Of a DNA stretch of 64,000 bases, positions 61,546 to 64,000 are shown piece by piece. The first letter of the stretch is position 1. Each line of letters opens with the position of its first letter. Both the position numbers and the translations under genes were made by a program. Origin of the DNA: Porodaedalea pini (Eukaryota; Basidiomycota; Agaricomycetes; Hymenochaetales; Hymenochaetaceae); the NCBI GenBank assembly GCA_002794775.1, contig NBAY01000028.1, positions 484,420 through 548,419 on the forward strand, written 5' to 3'. Below the pieces are notes generated by a model. The model had not been told where the DNA came from and ran no database searches. It saw nothing but the letters and a program-made list of their open reading frames with translations.

Positions 61546-62575
61546 ATGGCAAGCAGCACTCCTTGCGCCGACACAGACGACCTGAAAGAGTCACTCGACG
61601 CCATTTACTGTACCTACAGGCCGAAGCCATGCTATCCGAAACCTCAATCAGCTCGACAGTCACTGCATCAGACCTTCCTGGAGCTGGCCGTACACTCGGA
61701 AAGCTGTATTGTTCTTCGGAAAACGAATGGAAAGCCTGCTGAATAGACTTGCAGAGCGCAGGGGTTACGGTCCACGAGCAATTGAAAAGCGTGGTTTACT
61801 ACTCCTTTGCGACGCCGACTGTGAACATCCTCTGGATACCTGGACTGCAGTACCTGGATCCAAGAAGGACAAGCTGCTCAGAAAGGAACTCAATCGGCTT
61901 GTTGCTTATGCGCAGTGTGTGATTTCTCCTGTTTGCTCAAAGTTACAAAATCTAATACAAAATTTGAAGGTCCAAAATAGATTCGAATCGCACAGCTGCT
62001 TTCCAAGTCATCACGTCTGTTGCTCTTTCGGACCCACATTTTTGTAAGGTGCTTCGGGAGCTTGGTGCAGCCAGAATCCTCGGACTCGCATGCCTTCGCG
62101 AAGAAGAAGACAACAGGCTTCGAGACTATCTGCTTTCGCCTTCTCGCAAGGCTCTTATATATATGGTTGAAAGCAGGATAAACAAGAACGGACACGATTG
62201 GATATCCCTAAATCGCCGAGCAGTCAGAAATATCGGGTCGCATGCTGTGAATTTTCAGAAGGAAATGCTCATAAAGCGTTGCACGGAACAGCTTACCGCA
62301 TATGAGTTATTAATTATGCACATCGGCAACTGGTGGGTCGTTGGATTGCCTTTTCTTCTTCAATATTCCCATGAAGCTTGTCCTTTCCTCCGTATATGCG
62401 AAGAGAAATTAATGTCTTTCTCTTTGGATCTAGTTCTCCGGAGCAGTCCTATCTCGTGATGCTTCATATGTCGAAGTTTCAAAGTATGTCAGCGATATGG
62501 TTTTGCAACTTGTTTGACGCAGAGATAATGGCTCTCGGGAGACGTCGCAACAAACTCAACGGATATTTAGCCTAG
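61546..62575 (+). CDS. Unrecognised spliced gene, hypothetical protein
   Basis: ATG 61546 (MASSTPCADTDDLKESLDAI). A 66-nt intron (about 61692-61757) and another near 61918-62007 restore one frame. The product reads RRGYGPRAIEKRGLLLLCDA, ELNRLVAYAQFITSVALSDP, HFCKVLRELGAARILGLACL and REEEDNRLRDYLLSPSRKAL. A third candidate intron (48 nt, near 62332-62379) leads to LSFPPYMRREINVFLFGSSS and a stop at 62573-62575. Without it the frame ends at 62459. Total is about 270 residues, no membrane segment, no known domain. It begins 140 bp beyond the GAACC repeat, so it could be a young lineage-specific or transposon-associated gene. Confidence 0.4.
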
Positions 62576-63289
62576 TCGATCCACTGTAAAATCCAGGAAT
62601 CGCCTCACGCAGTCGATTGGGCTGTCCTCGGAGTCGTAATCAATCATTTGCAAGTCCAACTAATAGGCATTATTCAAGGTACACGAGATCTAATACACTT
62701 TTGTTATGATATGGCGTACGTCTGCCTCGACACTCTTCCCCTCGTTCCCACCTTTCTCACATGACAAACATTAGAGAAGACATACTCGTTCGCTTTCCTG
62801 ATAAAGTCCAATCCCACATACAAAAAATGCTTTCAGATGATAATGTCCGTTTAAAGCAGTATTTTTAGATCATTTCTACTGGACCTCCCAAGTGACATTT
62901 CCATTGTACTATCTTCATCGCATGTCAAATGCTATGGCGCCAGGTGTCCAGTTCCAACCGTGTGGTTTGAGTCACCTTTACTGGGTACTCAGAGATAATA
63001 TACTGTACTAGACGGACAGCACGAGAAAGGAAGCGAAGTAGTCCTACATAGGACAGACAACACTCACAGCTATCGTTCATTTTCGTCTCTCGTTGCTTAG
63101 TTCACGCAGAATAATGTCAAAGCACATCCAACTGCAGCTCACGTTTTCTTCCTACAACTCATTTAGGCAGTACGTAGTACAACACATTGTTCAACGAGTG
63201 GCAGCCAAGTATCCGGAAACAAAACTAGTTCACACAAACCCAAGGAAACCTCAATAGTCGCGACAGAAAAAGCAGGTCAACGAAGTTGT
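62576..63289. other. Intergenic region, nothing recognised
   Basis: About 0.7 kb of low-complexity, AT-leaning sequence between two convergent genes. It holds no supportable ORF or repeat. Confidence 0.45.
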
Positions 63290-64000
63290 TTAAGCCGCCC
63301 ACATCCAAGAGCGCTTCTGCTGAAGGGCCTCGCCGAGAGACTTGCGCACTTTGAGGGAACGAGCGAGGCGGCTCCCCTGTAACATGATATCTGTGAGTGA
63401 GATGGATTAAGAAATGACAGGGAAGCACGTACAGCGGCCTTCGCGTTGTCCTTCTGGTGGCTATTCTTCTCGGCCTTCTTCGTTCCCGATGCCGCCTTTG
63501 TCGCAGCGGCAGTGGCATTGCCCGCAGCCGCCCCACTGCCCTGCGAAATGAGTACGCAGTTGCCGAAACCGCCGGCAGTCGTGAAGCTAACGAGGCAGCT
63601 GGCGCCATCGTTGCCGCCTGTGCAGGTCGTTCCAGAGGGCAAAGTGCCGGAGACCTGAACAGAGCCAGTGGTCGCGGGTGACGCCACGCCGTTTGTTGTG
63701 ATCGTGGCCGATCCACCCGTGAAAGAGGCGCCGGTCCCCGACGGGTCGACTGAGGTGTCAGTAATCTCCGTCGAGCCGTCCGTACCACTGAATTAAACAA
63801 TAAATTTAGTTGAATGTTTGAAAGGCGGAGAGAGCGGCGAATTCTTACCCGTTGAAGTTGGTTACGGTGACGGTAAACGCATCTCCGTTTGCCTGAACAG
63901 CAGTGGAACCGGGGATTGCACTCGCCACATTAACGCCACTGCCGCATGGGGTACTGGTGGAGGGGCGCGTCACATCAGACCGTGCGGGTGTACCAGTGAC
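63290..64000 (-). CDS. Secreted Egh16/Gas1-like protein (5' part off the window)
   Basis: Only the C-terminal part is present. From the right edge the minus strand reads VTGTPARSDVTRPSTSTPCG, SGVNVASAIPGSTAVQANGD and AFTVTVTNFNG. After an intron near 63785-63848 it reads GTDGSTEITDTSVDPSGTGA, PSGTTCTGGNDGASCLVSFT and TAGGFGNCVLISQGSG. The paired cysteines (CTGG...C...GGFGNC) and beta-rich repeats resemble the fungal Egh16/Gas1/CAS1 group, first known from appressoria but common in saprotrophic basidiomycetes. A Lys/Ala-rich linker and a last small exon (GSRLARSLKVRKSLGEALQQ, ending WMWAA) close the gene at 63290. A signal peptide would be expected upstream but is not visible. Family match is from memory and moderate. 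Confidence 0.6.

Overview
The window is nuclear DNA of a filamentous basidiomycete, most likely an Agaricomycete. The evidence is intron-dense genes with 50-65 nt GT-AG introns, a Tnp2-type CACTA transposon, a seven-helix 'MVDW' membrane protein of the kind common in mushrooms, and proteins that match basidiomycete versions of SEC2, AIP1, GFA1, LSM8, DAM1 and CAB2. No rRNA, tRNA or CRISPR was found. Gene names rest on recalled family motifs and hand splicing, since no database search was possible.

Layout. 1-4.1 kb: 3' part of a Ser/Thr kinase gene carrying a one-base frameshift. 5.1-5.6 kb: a small disordered protein. 5.9-17.4 kb: a three-level transposon nest. A MITE-like element with about 29-bp inverted ends is split by a CACTA element (6019-16822, TSD AAT). 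The CACTA element is in turn split by a gag-only LTR retrotransposon (7648-11494, LTRs that appear identical, TSD CCGC). The CACTA transposase gene looks intact, while its partner gene is cut by the LTR element and carries two in-frame TGA codons. 17.5-24.7 kb: an FLVCR/MFSD7-like transporter, then two tandem glycine-rich hydrophilin-like genes. 25.4-34.2 kb: a weak orphan gene, a SEC2-like Rab exchange factor, a 593-bp MITE and AIP1. 35.4-37.8 kb: GFA1. 37.8-41.4 kb has no supportable gene.

41.4-60.0 kb is a gene-dense housekeeping block. In order it holds a seven-helix membrane protein, a coiled-coil protein, a TMEM163/CDF-like protein with a cysteine-rich tail, an RmlD/MAT2B-like reductase, a DUF155 (RMD1-like) protein, LSM8, DAM1, a BTB protein, an aldo-keto reductase, phosphopantothenate-cysteine ligase and an HMG-box protein. 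Several neighbours are divergent pairs sharing short promoters. The LSM8/DAM1 promoter is 173 bp long and carries two ACGCGT boxes. 60.8-61.4 kb is an unusual repeat built from inverted GAACC/GGTTC arrays. It is followed by an unrecognised spliced gene and, at the right edge, the 3' part of a secreted Egh16/Gas1-like protein.

There is no operon-like system. The strongest novel signals are the nested transposons, the gag-only retroelement, the Cys-rich metal-transporter-like fusion, the paired hydrophilins and the GAACC repeat.
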